Assembly (NCBI RefSeq): GCF_905171765.1
Contig: NC_053392.1
Coordinates: 444,878,837 to 444,942,836 of the forward strand
From: Bufo bufo
Lineage: Eukaryota > Chordata > Amphibia > Anura > Bufonidae
Direction of reading: 5' to 3'
DNA length: 64,000 nt
The notes under the pieces were generated by a model. It did not search any database, was not told the DNA's origin, and saw only the letters and a program-made list of their open reading frames with translations. Both the position numbers and the translations under genes were made by a program. Shown here in pieces: positions 32,996 through 45,009 of the stretch. Within the stretch, counting starts at the first letter, position 1. The number at the start of each line of letters is the position of its first letter.

Positions 32996-33560
32996 ATTGC
33001 GCCCAGCAAATAGTGTCCCTGACACTAATAGTGTAACTATAATGTCCCCCAAAAACAACTGTGCTAAGCTGATACTGTGCCTGGGTGCCCCCACAGTAAT
33101 AGTGCTCCCAAAAATCCCAACAATAGTGATACTGTGCCAGAGTGCACTTAGTAGTAATAGTGCTCCTACAGTGCCCCCAACAGTAATTGTGTCCCAGAAG
33201 TATGGTAATAATGCTCCCATAGTCCCCTAGTTGTAATAAAGCCCACCATAATGCCCCTGGTAGTAATAATTCTACAGTATTTATAGTGTGAGCCAGTTCA
33301 AAAAATGCCCTGTTGTGTGTCAGTAAAAGAAGACAAAAAAAACAACAACAACATCTTAGTGCCCCCAGTAGAGCCAATGTTCCCAGAATGCCCTCATGTG
33401 TTCCAATGACCCGTACTGTGTGCCCCCAGTTGAGCTTCGGTGCCCATAGTGCCCCTATAATTTGTGACAGTATAAAATACTCCTATATAGTGCCTCCAGA
33501 AGATGCCCCATAGTGCTCCTCTCCTGTCCCCATAGTGTCCTCCATAATGTGCCAGTATAA
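32996..33560 (+). repeat. Degenerate GTGCCCCCA repeat tract
   Basis: Low-complexity sequence of 25-40-bp units such as ACTGTGCC(C/A)xxGTGCCCCCA(C/A)AGTAATAGTGCTCCCA. No gene. Confidence 0.7.
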
Positions 33561-34720
33561 AATGCCCCTATAGACTGCCCCACATAGATGCCCCATAATG
33601 CTCCTCTCCCCCTTCCCCATAGTGGCACCAAAATGGTTACCAGTATTAAATGCCCCTATATAATGCCCCCATAGTGCTCTTCACCCCCACTTCTCCATAG
33701 TGCCCCCATAATGCGTGCCAGTAAATAGGGCCCCCAGTAAATGCCCCCATAGTGATCCTTTACCCCCCCACTTCTCCATAGAGACACCCATAATGAGAGC
33801 CAGTATATAGAGCCCCCAGTAGATGCATCCCCTCTTCTCCATAGTGCCCCCCCATATTGTGCCAGTATTTTGGGCACCCATAGTGTTTCCCCTCTTCTCT
33901 ATAGTGCCCCTCCATATTGTGCCAGTATATAGGGCCACCAGTAGATGCGTCCCCTCTTCTCCATAGTGCCCCCCATATTGTGCCAGTATATAGGGCCCCA
34001 ATAGTGCTTTCCCTCTTCTCCATAGTGCCCCCTATATTGTGTCAGTATATAGGGCCCCCATAGTGCTTCCCCTCTTTTCTATAGTCCCCCCATATTGTGC
34101 CAGTATAGAGGGCCGCCAGTAGATGCGTCCCCTCTTCTCCATAGTGCACCCCCATATTGTGCCAGTCTTTAGGGCCACTATAGTGCCCCTCCATATTGTG
34201 CCAGTATATAGGGCCCCCATAGTGCTACCCCTCTTCTCTATAGTCCCCCCATATTGTGCCAGTATATAGGGCCCCCAGTAGATGCATCCCCTCTTCTCCA
34301 TAGTGCCCCCTTCATATTGTGTCAGTATATAGGGCCCCCATAGTGCCCCTCCATATTGTGCCAGTATATAGGGCCCCCAGTAGATGCGCCCCTTCTTCTC
34401 CATAGTGCCCCCCATATTGTGCCAGTATATAGGGCCCCCATAGTGCTTTCCCTCTTCTCCATAGTGCCCCCTCCATATTGTGTCAGTATATAGGGCCCCC
34501 ATAGTGCCCCTCCATATTGTGCCAGTATATAGGGCCCCCAGTAGATGCGTCCCCTCTTCTCCATAGTGCCCCCCCATATTGTGCCAGTAAATAGGGCCCC
34601 CATAGTGCTTTCCCTCTTATCCATAGTGCCCCCTTCATATTGTGTCAGTATATAGGGCCCCCATAGTCCACCTCTATATTGTGCCAGTATATAGGGCCCC
34701 GACCACCCCTTCTTGCCATA
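33560..34720 (+). repeat. Minisatellite, about 60-70-bp unit
   Basis: Tandem units of CATAGTGCCCCCCATATTGTGCCAGTATATAGGGCCCCCA plus GTAGATGCGTCCCCTCTTCTC or TAGTGCTTCCCCTCTTCTC, about 18 copies with unit-type alternation. The minus-strand open frames (GALYTGTIW...) are read through the repeat and are not genes. Confidence 0.92.
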
Positions 34721-35160
34721 CTGTACTATAATAAAAACAATAAACACATATACTTAACTTATGCTGCTTAGCGATGCGAAGCAGGCCTCTTCCGGCCTGT
34801 GTCCCGCTCTGTACGGCTCAGTCGGCGCGATGACGTCATCGCGCCGCCTGCACGGGCCTCTGATGGGCTGCAGGCACTAAGCCTGTAGCCTATCAGAGGA
34901 AGGGCCAAGGGAGACGGCTCTCCCCTGCTCCTCCGCACCGTTCATCTGTATCGCTGTCCTGAGGACGGCGATGCAGATGAATTTGGAGATGAGCACTTCC
35001 ACAATGGAAGCGCTCATCTCCACTCCTGCTGCCGCCGGACAGAAAGGGACCCCCCTCCGGCGCTGGGCCCTGCTGACGGCATCCCCCCTCTTCTGTTCTG
35101 AGGGATGCGCCCTGGGCGGTCGCACCCCTCGCCCGCCTCTAGAAACAGCCCTGCTCTAGG
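34721..35160. other. G+C-rich non-coding sequence with hairpins
   Basis: Several imperfect inverted repeats (GCCTCTTCCGGCC, GGCGCGATGACGTCATCGCGCC at 34825-34846, GAGATGAGC/GCTCATCTC near 34986-35022). No frame resembles a known protein. Probably another dispersed element. Confidence 0.4.
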
Positions 35161-35613
35161 GAACAATTCCCTACAGAGTAATTTATTATAAACTAACATA
35201 ATTAGGCAGGATTACATTCATCAAATCAGTGTAAAGCAAAACTTCACTTTTACCTGCTAATATGAAGCATTCAGTTCAGTCTCCTCAACCTGATTGAGCA
35301 TTTTTTTTAATGTGCTGCGCCAGGCTGAGGTAAATCAGCAAGCGGAGTCCTCTTGCCTCAATGCCTAGGTTCAGGCCTACCTAGACTTTAACCTGTCTCA
35401 GGTGCATACCCTGCTCCTCGACCCCATGGACGTCTAGGCAGGAAGACTAGAACAGTGACCCGATCTGGCACAGTAAGCGCTCTGTATTCTTTCATGCCTA
35501 GCCTCCAATGTCATCTCAGAGAGGCGTTCCAGCGATGCAAGGGGCGTAGTGACATCCAAATGGACCAAGTTGACATCTTTCAGTGTCCAAAACATCACTT
35601 TTGTCAAAATGAA
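35161..35613 (+). pseudogene. hAT-2 hATC domain remnant
   Basis: From about 35425 the plus strand reads, with stops, PDLAQxALCILSCLASNVISERR and then VVTSKWTKLTSFSVQNITFVKMN (35545-35612). This matches the hATC dimerisation domain signature (CPAASVLSERVFSTAGGVITDK...TFIKMN). hAT-3 begins immediately after the final residues, so its insertion point is at the extreme end of the hAT-2 coding region. 35161-35424 has no recognisable domain. Confidence 0.75.
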
Positions 35614-35689
35614 TAGGGTTGAGCGAACCCGAACTGTAAAAGTTCGGGTTCGGTGTTTGGCGCTTTCTTGGCGCTTTTTGAAAGGCTGC

Positions 35690-35840
35690 ACAGCAGCCAA
35701 TCAACAAGCGTCATACTACTTGCCCCAAGAGGCCATCACAGCCATGCCTATTAATGGCATGGCTGTGATTGGCCAGAGCAGCATGTGACCTGGGCTCTAT
35801 ATAAGCTTGAGTCACGTAGCGCTGCACGTCACTCTGCTGT
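35690..35840 (+). promoter_or_regulatory. hAT-3 promoter region
   Basis: CCAAT (AGCCAATCAAC, about 35695), inverted CCAAT (ATTGGCC, 35769) and TATA (TATATAAG, 35798-35805), collinear with hAT-4 (57725, 57798, 57826-57833). Presence in several copies argues for function in the parent elements. Confidence 0.65.
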
Positions 35841-36105
35841 TACAAGTGTAGGGAGAGGATGCTGCTGGACTTGTGATTTCAGGGAGAGCATAGGAGAGAA
35901 TCTAACTCAGCGATCTACAGACAAATAGTTGTGTGGGTGCAGGGCATTATCGTTTTACCCTGCCCTGAGCTCCTTAACCAAAACATACTAAATTTTAGAA
36001 TTCTGTTAGTTAGGTGGGTGGTCGCGGTGGCGGCGGCCATTTTATGCATTATCAATGCACCAGCACTGCATCTGAGCTTATGGGACATTGCAAATCACCA
36101 TTTTT

Positions 36106-36834
36106 TTGGGGCAAACTACAACATCTGTATTAGTCAGTGTGCAATTTAAGGTAGAAATACACCCATCATTTTCTGGGGTTTTAAAAACACACTATTTTTT
36201 AATATATACAGCTTTCATATTCTGTTAGCAAAAAAAAGACTTTTTGGGCAATCTACAACATCTGTATTAGTCAGTGTGCAATTTAAGGTAGAAATACAAT
36301 CATTATTTTCTGGGGTTTGAAAAACACACATTTTTTTTTCAAAAAACGGCATTTTCCAGATCTGCAAGTGTTAAATTCAAGTTAAATATATACAGCTTTC
36401 ATATTCTGTTAGCAAAAAAATACATTTTTGGCAATCTACAACATCTGTATTAGTCAGTGTGCAATTTAAGGTAAAAATACACCCATCATTTTCTGTGGTT
36501 TGAAAAACACACTTATTTTTTTTCAAAAAACAGTATTTTCCAGATCTGCAAGTGTTAAATTCAAGTTTAATATATACAGCTTTCATATTCTATTAGCAAA
36601 AAAAGACTTTTTTGGCAATCTACAACATCTGTATTAGTCAGTGTGCAATTTAAGGTAGAAATACACCCATCATCTTCTGGGGTTTGAAAAACACACTTTT
36701 TTTTTTTTCAAAAAACTGTATTTTCCAGATCTGCAAGTGTTAAATTCAAGTTTAATATATACAGCTTTCATATTCTGTTAACAAAAAAAGACTTTTTTGG
36801 CAATCTACAACATCTGGATTAGTCAGTGTGCAAT
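36106..36834 (+). repeat. hAT-3 leader tandem repeat, about 184-bp unit
   Basis: Four to five units, each with CAATCTACAACATCTGTATTAGTCAG, GTAGAAATACACCCATCATTTTCTG, TTTTCCAGATCTGCAAGTG and ATATATACAGCTTTCATATTCTG. The starts near 36249, 36432, 36616 and 36801 are about 184 bp apart. Broken copies continue at 40312-40478 and 48887-49107. Confidence 0.92.
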
Positions 36835-37289
36835 TTAACCCCTTAGGGACACAGCCTTTTTTCACCTTAAGGACCAGGCCATTTTTTGCCAGTGTCATTT
36901 TAAGTGGTGATAACTTTAAAACGCTTTGACTTATCCAGGCCATTCTAAGATTGTTTTTTCGTCACATATTGTACTTCATGACACTGGTAAAATGAAGTAA
37001 AAAAAATCCATTTTTATTTATAAAAAAATACCAAATTTACCAAAAATTAGTAAAAAATTGCAAATTTACAAGTTTCAATTTCTCTACTTCTATAATACAT
37101 AGTAATACCTACAAAAATAGTTATTACTTTACATTCCCCATATGTCTACTTCATGTTTGGATCAATTTGGGAATGATATTTTATTTTTGGGGGATGTTAA
37201 AGGCTTAGAAGTTTAGAAGCAAATCTTGAAATTTTTCAGAAATTTTCAAAAACACACTTTTTAGGGACCAGTTCGGGTGTGAAGTCACA

Positions 37290-38150
37290 TTGTGAGGCTT
37301 ACATAACAGAAACCACCCCAAAATGACCCCATTCTAGAAACTACACCCCTCAAGGTATTCAAAACTGATTTTACAAATGTCGTTAACCCTTTAGGTGTTC
37401 CACAAGAGTTAATGGCAAATGGTGATAACATTTTTGAATTTCGATTTTTGGGCAAATTTTCGATTTTAATCCATTTTTTCCATTAACAAAGCAAGGGTTA
37501 ACAGCCAAACAAAATGCTATATTTATTGCCCTGATTCTGTAGTTTGCAGAAACACCCCATATGTGGCCGTAAACTACTGTACGGGCACACAGTAGGGCAT
37601 AGAGGGAAAGGTGCGCCGTATGGTTTTTGGAAGGCAGGACTGTTTTTTTTTTTACACCATGTCCCATTTGAAGGCCCCCTGATGCACCCCTAGAGTAGAA
37701 ACTCCATAAAAGTGACCCCATCTAAGAAACTACACCCCTCAAGGTATTCAAAACTGATTTTCCTAACTTTGTTAACCCTTTAGGTGTTCCACAAGATTTA
37801 ATGAAAAATAGAGATACAATTTAAAAATTTCACTTTTTTGGCAGATTTTCCATTTTAATAATTTTTTTCCAGTTACAAAGCAAGGGTTAACAGCCAAAGC
37901 AAGGGTTAACAGCCAAAAAAACTCATTTTTATGGCTCTGATTCTGTAGTTTACAGAAACACCCTATATGTGGTCGTAAACCGCTGTACGGGCACACAGCA
38001 GGGTGCAGAAGGAAAGGAATGCCATACGGTTTTGGAAGGCAGATTTTGCTGGACCTTTTGTTTTTTTTTACACCATGTCCCATTTGAAGCCCCCCTGATG
38101 CACCCCTAGAGTAGAAACTCCAAAAATGTGACCCCATTTTAGAAACTACG
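37290..38150. repeat. Two tandem copies, about 400 bp
   Basis: The block from AGAAACTACACCCCTCAAGGTATTC through CCCTTTAGGTGTTCCACAAGA, GCAAGGGTTAACAGCC and ACACCATGTCCCATTTGAAG to CCCCTGATGCACCCCTAGAG occurs twice (about 37330-37700 and 37725-38120). No gene. Confidence 0.85.
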
Positions 38151-38159
38151 GGATAGGGT

Positions 38160-39450
38160 GGCAGTATTGTTGGTACTAGTTTAGGGTACATATGATTTTT
38201 GGTTGCTCTATATTACACTTTTTGTGAGGCAAGGTAACAAGAAATAGCTATTTTGTCACCGTTTTTATTTTTTGTTATTTACAACATTCATCTGACAGGT
38301 TAGATCATGTGATATTTTTATAGACTAGGTTGTCACGGATGCGGCGATACCTAATATGTATACAATTTTTTTTTATTTATGTACGTTTTACACAATGATT
38401 TCATTTTTGGAACAAAAAAACTCATGTTTTAGTGTCTCCATAGTCTGAGAGCCATAGATTTTTTAGTTTTTGGTAAATAACTTGGGTAGGGTATGATTTT
38501 TGCAGGATGAGATGACGGTTTGATTGGTACTATTTTGGGGTGCGTATGACTTTCTGATCACTTGCTATTACACTTTTTGTGATATAAGGTGACAAAAAAT
38601 TGCATTTTTTACACCGTTTTTTCTTGTTTATTTTTATGGTATTCACCTGAGGGGTTAGATCATGTAATATTTTTATAGAGCAGGTTGTCACGGACGTGGC
38701 GATACCTAATATGTATACTATTTTTTTATTTATGTAAGTTTTACACAATGATTTCATTTTTGAAACCAAAAAAATCATGTTTTAGTGTCTCCATAGTCTG
38801 AGAGCCATAGTTTTTTCAGTTTTTGGGAAAATATCTTGGGTCGGGTATGATTTTTTCAGGGTTGAGATGATGGTTTTATTGGCACTATTTTGGGGTGCTT
38901 GTGACTTTTTGATCGCTTGCTATTACACTTTTTGTGATGTAAGGTGACAAAAAATGGCATTTTTTACACTGTTTTTTTTTTGTTTATTTTTACGGTTTTA
39001 CGGTTAGATCATGTAATATTTTAATATAGCAGGTTGTCACAGATGTGGCGATACCTAATATGTATACTTGTTTTTTATTTATGTAAGTTTTACACAATGA
39101 TTTAATTTTTGAAACAAAAACAAAAAAATCATGTTTTAGTGTCTCCATATTCTGAGAGCCATAGTTTTTTTGAGTTTTTGGGCGATTATCTTAGGTAGGG
39201 TCTCATTTTTTGTGGGATGAGGTGACGGTTTGATTGGTACTATTTTGGCGCACATACGACTTTTTTGATCACTTTTATTACCTTTTTTGGGAAGTAAGGT
39301 GGGCAAAATTTCAATTTCATCATAGTTTTTTTTTTTTTTTTATGGCGTTCACCGTTCGGGTAAAGTTACATGACCGTTTTATATATCAGGTCATTACGGA
39401 CGCAGTGATATCAAACATGTGTAGGGAATTTTATTTTTTTCATTTTTAAT
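38160..39450. repeat. Tandem repeat, about 355-bp unit, 3.5 copies
   Basis: Units contain CACTTTTTGTGA(G/T)xxAAGGT, TTAGATCATGT(G/A)ATATTTT, TTGTCAC(G/A)GAxGxGGCGATACC, and CATGTTTTAGTGTCTCCATAGTCTGAGAGCCATAG. Starts near 38180, 38535, 38890 and 39240. Non-coding. Confidence 0.85.
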
Positions 39451-40307
39451 CAGTGATAAATGTGTTTTTTGATTTTTACTTTTCTTTCACTTTTTTTACT
39501 TTTTTTTTTACCCAGACTCACTTGGTTCTTGAATATCCAGTGGGTCTGATGTCTGTATAATACAGTACAGTACACTGTATTGTATTTTCAGTACTGTATT
39601 TTCACTTTACAAAGTCTGATTAGAATTCTGCCTTTAGCAGTCTAATCAGCACCATGGACAGCCTCTGTTCAGTACCATGGACAGTCGGATGCCGCGAGTG
39701 AAGGCGTCCGGTTGCCAAGGTACCCATCATTCGCTGCCACAGCAGAGCAGTGGGTGATGTGGAGGGAGGGGGACCCCCTCCCTTTCCCATCAGGGGCTAA
39801 AAAGCAGCCAGTACAGATGTCATGCGTTTCTAGCAGAGTGTTAGCAATGTGCCGACACTCTGCAAACCTCTCGGCCATCCTGAGAAAAGGGGGCGGGGGA
39901 TGATCGCATGCCTGCCCGCCCCCCCAAGCACCGCCCGAACCGCCCGCCCCACCGCCCACCCTGCCGCACTCCCCGCACCCCCCCACTGTGCCCGCCGGCA
40001 GATAACAAAGAGGGCAGCAGGGGGTGGTGTTAAACATTAAAATTAAGCTTATTTGAAGTTTCTGATCCCTGCGGTCACAGACCGCGGAAATCAGAAACTT
40101 CTGAAGCCGCAGCAAACCGCAGGTCTGAATTGACCTGCGGTTTGCTGCGATCGCCGACATGGGGGGGGTCACAGGACCCCCCGACGCATCTAGCCAAGGT
40201 GCCTGCTCAATGATTTGAGCAGGCACTGGGTTCCGATCACCGCCCGCCGGGCGGCAGTGAATGGAACCATACATGACGTACCGGTACGTCATGTGTCCTG
40301 AAAAATG
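39451..40307. other. Right part of piggyBac-like element, no gene
   Basis: T-rich, then G+C-rich non-coding sequence with inverted pairs: GACCTGCGGTTTGCTGCG/CGCAGCAAACCGCAGGTC (40107-40150) and GCCTGCTCAATGATTTGAGCAGGC (40201-40224). The minus-strand frame 39669-40292 is Gly/Pro-rich and resembles nothing known. Confidence 0.5.
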
Positions 40308-41029
40308 TTAAGGTAGAAATACACCCATCATTTTCTGGGATTTGAAAAACACACTTTTTTTTTTTTAAAAACAGAATTTTCCAGATCTGCAAGTGTTAAA
40401 TTCAAGTTTAATATATACAGCTTTCATAGTCTGTTAGCAAAAAAAAGACTTTTTTGGTAATCTACAACATCTGTATTAGGCCTCATGCACACGACCGTTG
40501 TGTGCATCCGTGGCCGTTGTTCCGTTTTCCGTGATTTTCTGCGGACCCATTGACTTTCAATGGGTCCGTTGAAAACTCGGAAAATGCACCATTGTTCATC
40601 CGCGGCCGTGATCCGTGTTTCCTGTCCGTCAAAAAAATATGACCTGTCCTGTTTTTTTGACGGACAACGGTTCACGGACCCATTCAAGTCAATGGGTCCG
40701 TGAAAAAACAAGATTGGCATCCGCGTCCGTGATCCGTGGCCGTAGGCTACTTTCACACAGATGGATCGCAGATCCGTCTGGATAAAAGTTTTTCAGAGCT
40801 GAGATCCGACAGTATATTCTAACACAGAGGCGTTCCCATAGTGATGGGGACGCTTCAAGTTAGAATATACTAAGAACTGTGTACATGACTGCCCCCTGCT
40901 GCCTGGCAGCACCCGATCTCTTACAGGGGCTGTGATCCGCACAATTAACCCCTCAGGTGCCGCACCTAAGGGGTTAATTGTGCGTATCATAGCCCCCTGT
41001 AAGAGATCAGGTGCTGCCAGGCAGGAGGG

Positions 41030-41480
41030 GGCACCCCCCCTCCCTCCCCTGTTTTAAATTCATTGTTGGCCAGTGTGCCCCCCCTCTCTCCCTCCCTCCC
41101 CTGTATTACATTCATTGGTGGCCAGTGCGGCCCCCCCTCCCTCCCCTGTATTACTGTACATTCATTGGTGGCCAGTGGGCCCCCCCCTGTATTACTGTAC
41201 ATTCATTGGTGGCCAGTGCAGCCCCCCCTCCCTCCCCTGTATTACTGTACATTTATTGGTGGCCAGTGGGCCCCCCTACCTCCCCTGTATTACTGTACAT
41301 TCATTGGTGGCCAGTGGGCTCCCCTGTATTACTGTATATTCATTGGTGGCCAGTGGGCCCCCCTCCCTCCCCTGTATTACTGTACATTCATTGGTGGCCA
41401 GTGGGCCCCCCTCCCTCCCCTGTATTACTGTACATTCATTGGTGGCCAGTGGGGCCCCTCCCTCCCTCCCCCTCCTAATT
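41030..41480 (+). repeat. Minisatellite in left arm, about 50-bp unit, nine copies
   Basis: Units CCCCTCCCTCCCCTGTATTACTGTACATTCATTGGTGGCCAGTGGG. The counterpart in the right arm has about five copies. Confidence 0.92.
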
Positions 41481-41509
41481 AAAATCCCCCCCTGCAGTCC
41501 TGGTTGCCA

Positions 41510-41764
41510 TGGTTACTTAGCAATTTTTAGAAGCATTATACTTACCTGCGATGTCTGTGACCGGCCGGGCGCTCCTCCTACTGGTAAGTGTCTGTGCTAT
41601 AAGCAATGCGCCACACAGACCTTTCACTTACCAGTAGGAGGAGCGCCCGGCTGGTCACAGACAGCGAAGGTAAGTATAATGCTTCTAAAATTGCTAAGTA
41701 ACCATGGCAACCAGGACTGCAGTAGCGTCCTGGCTGCCATGGTTACTGATCGGAGTCCCAGCGA
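41510..41764. repeat. Inverted repeat just outside the piggyBac insertion
   Basis: GTTGCCATGGTTACTTAGCAATTTTAGAAGCATTATACTTACC at 41500-41548 pairs with 41665-41715 (GGTAAGTATAATGCTTC...TAACCATGGCAACC), with CGGGCGCTCCTCCTACTGGTAAGTG and its complement inside. A separate palindrome, or the centre of the long-TIR element. Confidence 0.8.
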
Positions 41765-42224
41765 TTAACCACCTCAGCCCCTATGGCTTAAACACCCTGA
41801 AAGACCAGGCCACTTTTTACACTTCTGACCTACACTACTTTCACTGTTTATTGCTCGGTCATGCAACTTACCACCCAAATGAATTTTACCTCCTTTTCTT
41901 CTCACTAATAGAGCTTTCATTTGGTGGTATTTCATTGCTGCTGACATTTTTACTTTTTTTGTTATTAATCGAAATTTAACGATTTTTTTGCAAAAAAATG
42001 ACATTTTTCATTTTGAGTTGTAAAATTTTGCAAAAAAAACGAGATCCATATATAAATTTTGCTCTAAATTTATTGTTCTACATGTCTTTGATAAAAAAAA
42101 ATGTTTGGGTAAAAAAAAAAATGGTTTGGGTAAAAGTTATAGCGTTTACAAACTATGGTACAAAAATGTGAATTTCCGCTTTTTGAAGCAGCTCTGACTT
42201 TCTGAGCACCTGTCATGTTTCCTG

Positions 42225-44170
42225 ATGTTCTACAATGCCCAGACAGTACAAACACCCCACAAATGACCCCATTTCGGAAAGTAGACACCCTAAGGTATTC
42301 GCTGATGGGCATAGTGAGTTCATAGAACTTTTTATTTTTTGTCACAAGTTAGCGGAAAATGATGATTTTTTTTCTTTTATTTTTTTTTCTTACAAAGTCT
42401 CATATTCCACTAACTTGTGACAAAAAATAAAAAGTTCTATGAACTCACTATGCCCATCAGCGAATACCCTAAGGTATTCGCTGATGGGCATAGTGAGTTC
42501 ATGGAAGTTTTTATTTTTTGTCACAAATTAGTGGAATATGAGACTTTGTATGAAAAAAATAAATAAAAAAATCATCATATTCCACTAACTTGTGACAAAA
42601 AATAAAAAATTCTAGGAACTTGCCATGCCCCTCACGGAATACCTTGGGGTGTCTTCTTTTCAAAATGGGGTCACTTGTGGGGTAGTTATACTGCCCTGGC
42701 ATTCTAGGGGCCCAAATGTGTGGTAAGGAGTTTGAAATCAAATTCTGTAAAAAATGACCAGTGAAATCCGAAAGGTGCTTTTTGGAATATGGGCCCCTTT
42801 GCCCACCTAGGCTGCAAAAAAGTGTCACACATCTGGTATCTCCGTATTCAGGAGAAGTTGGCCAATGTGTTTTGGGGTGTCATTTTACATATACCCATGC
42901 TGGGTGAGAGAAATATCTTGGCAAAAGACAACTTTTCCCATTTTTGTATACAAAGTTGGCATTTGACCAAGATATTTATCTCACCCAGCATGGGTATATG
43001 TAAAAAGACACCCCAAAACACATTCCCCAACTTCTCCTGAATACGGAGATACCAGATGTGTGACTCTTTTTTGCAGCCTAGGTGGGCAAAGGGGCCCATA
43101 TTCCAAAGAGCACCTTTCGGATTTCACTGGTCATTTTCTACAGAATTTGATTTCAAACTCCTTACCACACATTTGGGCCCCTAGAATGCCAGGGCAGTAT
43201 AACTACCCCACAAGTGACCCCATTTTGGAAAGAAGAGACCCCAAGGTATTCGCTGATGGGCATAGTGAGTTCATGGAAGTTTTTATTTTTTGTCACAAGT
43301 TAGTGGAATATGAGACTTTGTATAAAAAAAAAAAAAAAATCATCATTTTCCACTAACTTGTGACAAAAAATAAAAAATTCTAGGAACTTGCCATGCCCCT
43401 CACGGAAAACCTTGGGGTGTCTTCTTTCCAAAATGGGGTCACTTGTGGGGTAGTTATACTGCCCTGGCATTTTCCAGGGGCCCAAATGTGTGGTAAGTAG
43501 GTAAATAACCTGTGAAATCCGAAAGGTGCTTTTTGGAATATGGGCCCCTTTGCCCACCTAGGCTGCAAAAAAGTGTCACACATGTGGTATCACCGTATTC
43601 AGGAGAAGTTGGGGAATGTGTTTTGGGGTGTCATTTTACATTTACCCATGCTGGGTGAGAGAAATATCTTGGCAAAAGACAACTTTTCCCATTTTTTTAT
43701 ACAAAGTTGGCATTTGACCAAGATATTTATCTCACCCAGCATGGGTATATGTAAAATGACACCCCAAAACACATTCCCCAACTTCTCCTGAATACGTAGA
43801 TACCACATGTGTGACACTTTTTTGCAGCCTAGGTGGGCAAAGGGGCCCAAGTTCCTTTTAGGAGGGCATTTTTAGACATTTGGATACCAGACTTCTTCTC
43901 ACACTTTGGGGCCCCTAAAATGCCAGGGCAGTATAAATACCCCACAAGTGACCCCATTTTGGAAAGAAGACACCCCAAGGTATTCAATGAGGGGCATGGC
44001 GAGTTCATAGAAAAAAAAAAATTTGGGCACAAATTGATTTTTTTATTTTTTTTCTCACAAAGTCTCCCTTTCCGCTAACTTGGGACAAAAATTTCAATCT
44101 TTTATGGACTCAATAAGCCCCTCAGCAAATACCTTGGGGTGTCTTCTTTCCAAATTGGGGTCATTTGTGG
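42225..44170. repeat. Array of alternating inverted repeats inside the piggyBac element
   Basis: A segment of about 380 bp (CCACTAACTTGTGACAAAAAATAAA ... ACCTTGGGGTGTCTTCTTT ... TGCCCACCTAGGCTGCAAAAAAGTGTCACAC ... TCTCACCCAGCATGGGTAT) occurs in head-to-head and tail-to-tail order. Centres of symmetry lie near 42944 and 43695, with further inversions near 42450 and 43340. The palindromes make matching open frames on both strands, which are not genes. Confidence 0.88.
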
Positions 44171-45009
44171 GGTGTTTGTACTGCCCTGGCATTTGAGGGT
44201 CTCCGCAATCATTACATGTATGCCCAGCATTAGGAGTTTCTGCTATTCTCCTTATATTGAGCATACGGGTAATGAGATTTTTTTTCTGAAAGAAAAAAAT
44301 GAACGGCACAGATTTCTTCATTCGCATCGATCAATGTGGATGAAAAAATCTCTGCCAAAAAAAGAAAAAGGAGGGGAAAGGCGTCTGCCAGGACATAGGA
44401 GCTCCGCCCAACATCCATACCCACTTAGCTCGTATGCCCTGGCAAACCAGATTTCTCCATTCACATCAATCGATGTGGATGAATAAATCATTGCCGGGAT
44501 TTTTTTTTTAATATATATACAAAGTGTTTGCCAAAGCATAGAAACACCGCCACCTCCTCAGCTCATATGCCTCGGCAAACGTATCTTTTACTGCAGAGGA
44601 GAAATCTCGTCTTGCAGCGCCGCATACACCGCAATGCTTCTGTCAGAATGCACATCAGTGCTGCAGCTAGTCGATCGGTTGGTCCACCTGGAAGGTAAAA
44701 AAAACAAAACAAAAAAGAAAAAACCAGGCCGCAACGCAATAAATTTATTAACTTCTGAACAGAACATATTAACTTTTTTTTTACTTTTTTAACTTTTTTA
44801 CTTACCGGTAATTTTTTTTTTGTTTAGTTTTTTTTACCTTTATAGAACAAACCTCTCCTTCCCCATGGGACAATGTGCAAAGCGCAAATCGCCCAAAGAT
44901 GTGGCGAAGTACGTTATGCACTTTATCCCAGGTGAAAGGAGAGGTTTGCAGCAGCTGTGAGTAAAAGGGCCCTAATAGCCCTGTGTGCCTGTCCTGTGAG
45001 ATGCAATCC
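44171..45009. other. piggyBac trailer, no gene
   Basis: A/T-rich sequence between the palindromic array and the transposase stop codon. Contains CATTCGCATCGATCAATGTGGATGAA and CATTCACATCAATCGATGTGGATGAA repeats (near 44320 and 44460) and a short inverted pair around 44840-44950 (AACCTCTCCTT...AAGGAGAGGTT). Nothing coding recognised. Confidence 0.5.

Larger units (their letters stand above)
36839..40307. mobile_element. piggyBac-like non-autonomous element, 3.5 kb
   Basis: Inserted into a TTAA of the hAT-3 repeat (uninterrupted units read CAATTTAAGGTAG), which is duplicated at 36835-36838 and 40308-40311. Left end CCCCTTAGGGACACAGCC; right end, reversed, CATTTTTCAGGACACATG, so the termini share AGG(G)ACACA. 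No transposase. Inside are two arrays of tandem repeats and a G+C-rich right end with palindromes (GACGTACCGGTACGTC near 40276-40291). Confidence 0.82.

Noticed and set aside
33656..34747. Long minus-strand open frames rich in Gly, Tyr and Trp
   Set aside because: They run through a 60-70-bp minisatellite and repeat with its period. No start context or domain, and several overlapping frames are open equally.
39669..40292. 207-residue minus-strand frame
   Set aside because: Lies in the G+C-rich end of a non-autonomous element. Low-complexity Gly/Ala/Pro with palindromic DNA beneath it.
41011..41768. Overlapping frames of 139-231 residues (LVASGPPS, IHWWPVGPP repeats)
   Set aside because: Three frames open over the same minisatellite, a product of the unit sequence.
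42789..43850. Four 83-residue frames with the same sequence (MGPFAHLGCKK...) on both strands
   Set aside because: They arise because the DNA is palindromic. The same words appear on both strands, and no protein family matches.
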